Part shown: positions 21,868 to 22,105 of the stretch, piece after piece
Position numbering within the stretch: the first letter of the stretch is position 1
Layout: each line of letters starts with the position of its first letter
Assembly: GCA_030042795.1 (NCBI GenBank)
Contig: JASHYZ010000220.1
Span: forward strand, 1-22,105
Source of the DNA: Terriglobia bacterium
Lineage (GTDB): Bacteria > Acidobacteriota > Terriglobia > UBA7540
DNA: 22,105 nucleotides
Direction of reading: 5' to 3'
The notes under the pieces: generated by a model
What the model saw: the letters and a program-made list of their open reading frames with translations, nothing else
Databases searched by the model: none
Told to the model about the DNA's origin: nothing
Translations under genes and position numbers: made by a program

Positions 21868-22105
21868 GTGAGCAAGCGGAGGGCGAAAGAGAAGGAACTG
21901 CTGACGCTAGAGTTGGGTTTTGCCGATCGCGCCAAGCTTCTCAAGTTCCCGTGGCCGTGGGCCGACAAGTCCGTAGGCGAATTCAAGTGCACGGACGTCT
22001 TCCCTTACGTGCCCGCCGCCAAGCGTTCCGCCTTCATGGAAGAAATCTACCGCATCCTGGCTGACAGCGGCAAAGCCACGATTCTCACTAACTACTGGGC
22101 CGGCG
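21868..22105 (+). CDS. SAM-methyltransferase-like protein, N-terminal part (runs off the right edge)
   Basis: The GTG at 21868 has GGGAGG 3-4 nt upstream and opens a frame of 79 codons to the window end, starting MSKRRAKEKELLTLELG. The stretch LLKFPWPWADKSVGEFKCTDVF, followed by YVPAAKRSAFMEEIYRIL and GKATILTNYWAG, matches the middle of a common class I methyltransferase type. Members read roughly FPWPWxDxSVDE.....EHVP...R..FM.E.YRILKPGGKATI..PYW. The glycine-rich SAM-binding motif I and the ~25 residues that normally precede FPWPW are missing, because the start codon comes directly before. Either the gene is internally shortened or it is a divergent relative. It is separated from motB by the palindrome cluster. 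Confidence 0.65.
   Translation, partial: MSKRRAKEKELLTLELGFADRAKLLKFPWPWADKSVGEFKCTDVFPYVPAAKRSAFMEEIYRILADSGKATILTNYWAG

Overview
The window is GC-rich chromosomal DNA from a motile Gram-negative-type bacterium. An acidobacterial origin is my best inference. It rests on the gene style (flbD-motA-motB, TPR glycosyltransferases, a GSCFA protein, a PEP-CTERM-like exported protein, a UPF0175/DUF3368 module) and on dispersed GC-rich palindromes and period-7/period-8 spacer repeats. No rRNA, tRNA or other taxonomic marker gene is present.

Layout. The left edge holds the first 28 codons of a flagellin gene (minus strand) behind a sigma-28-like promoter. Upstream of it is a minus-strand operon: a sulfotransferase-like TPR protein (from 5659), a large GT4 glycosyltransferase (from 4102) and a GT2 glycosyltransferase with TPRs (from 1775). 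Divergent from it is a GT25-sulfotransferase fusion (5725-7197), which converges on a GSCFA-domain protein (7266-8354). A small ribbon-helix-helix-like gene is divergent from a UPF0175/DUF3368 (PIN-like) toxin-antitoxin pair (8594-9660). Next come another GT4 enzyme (9790-11010), a hairpin- and repeat-rich spacer, and a PEP-CTERM-like exported protein (11373-12128). A 145-bp MITE-like palindrome then abuts an AT-rich secreted mini-protein with PWN repeats (12357-12599).

From 12758 to 17348, plus-strand genes encode a coiled-coil protein, a double methyltransferase (FkbM-like plus DUF1698-like) and a GT2-GT4 fusion. A Xre/RES toxin-antitoxin pair (17386-18284) and a minus-strand GDP-mannose 4,6-dehydratase (18384-19445) follow. 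The right end returns to motility: a sigma-28-like promoter, flbD, motA and motB (19663-21545), then REP-like palindromes and the 5' part of a methyltransferase gene.

How the genes may work together. A block of glycosyltransferases, two PAPS-type sulfotransferase modules, two methyltransferase domains, a GSCFA hydrolase-like protein and Gmd lies between flagellin and flbD-motAB. I infer a surface-glycan, most likely flagellin-glycosylation, island whose glycan could contain a 6-deoxyhexose and be sulfated and methylated. Toxin-antitoxin modules, the MITE, repeats and a gene remnant mark it as accessory and variable. The link to flagellin rests on gene position only.
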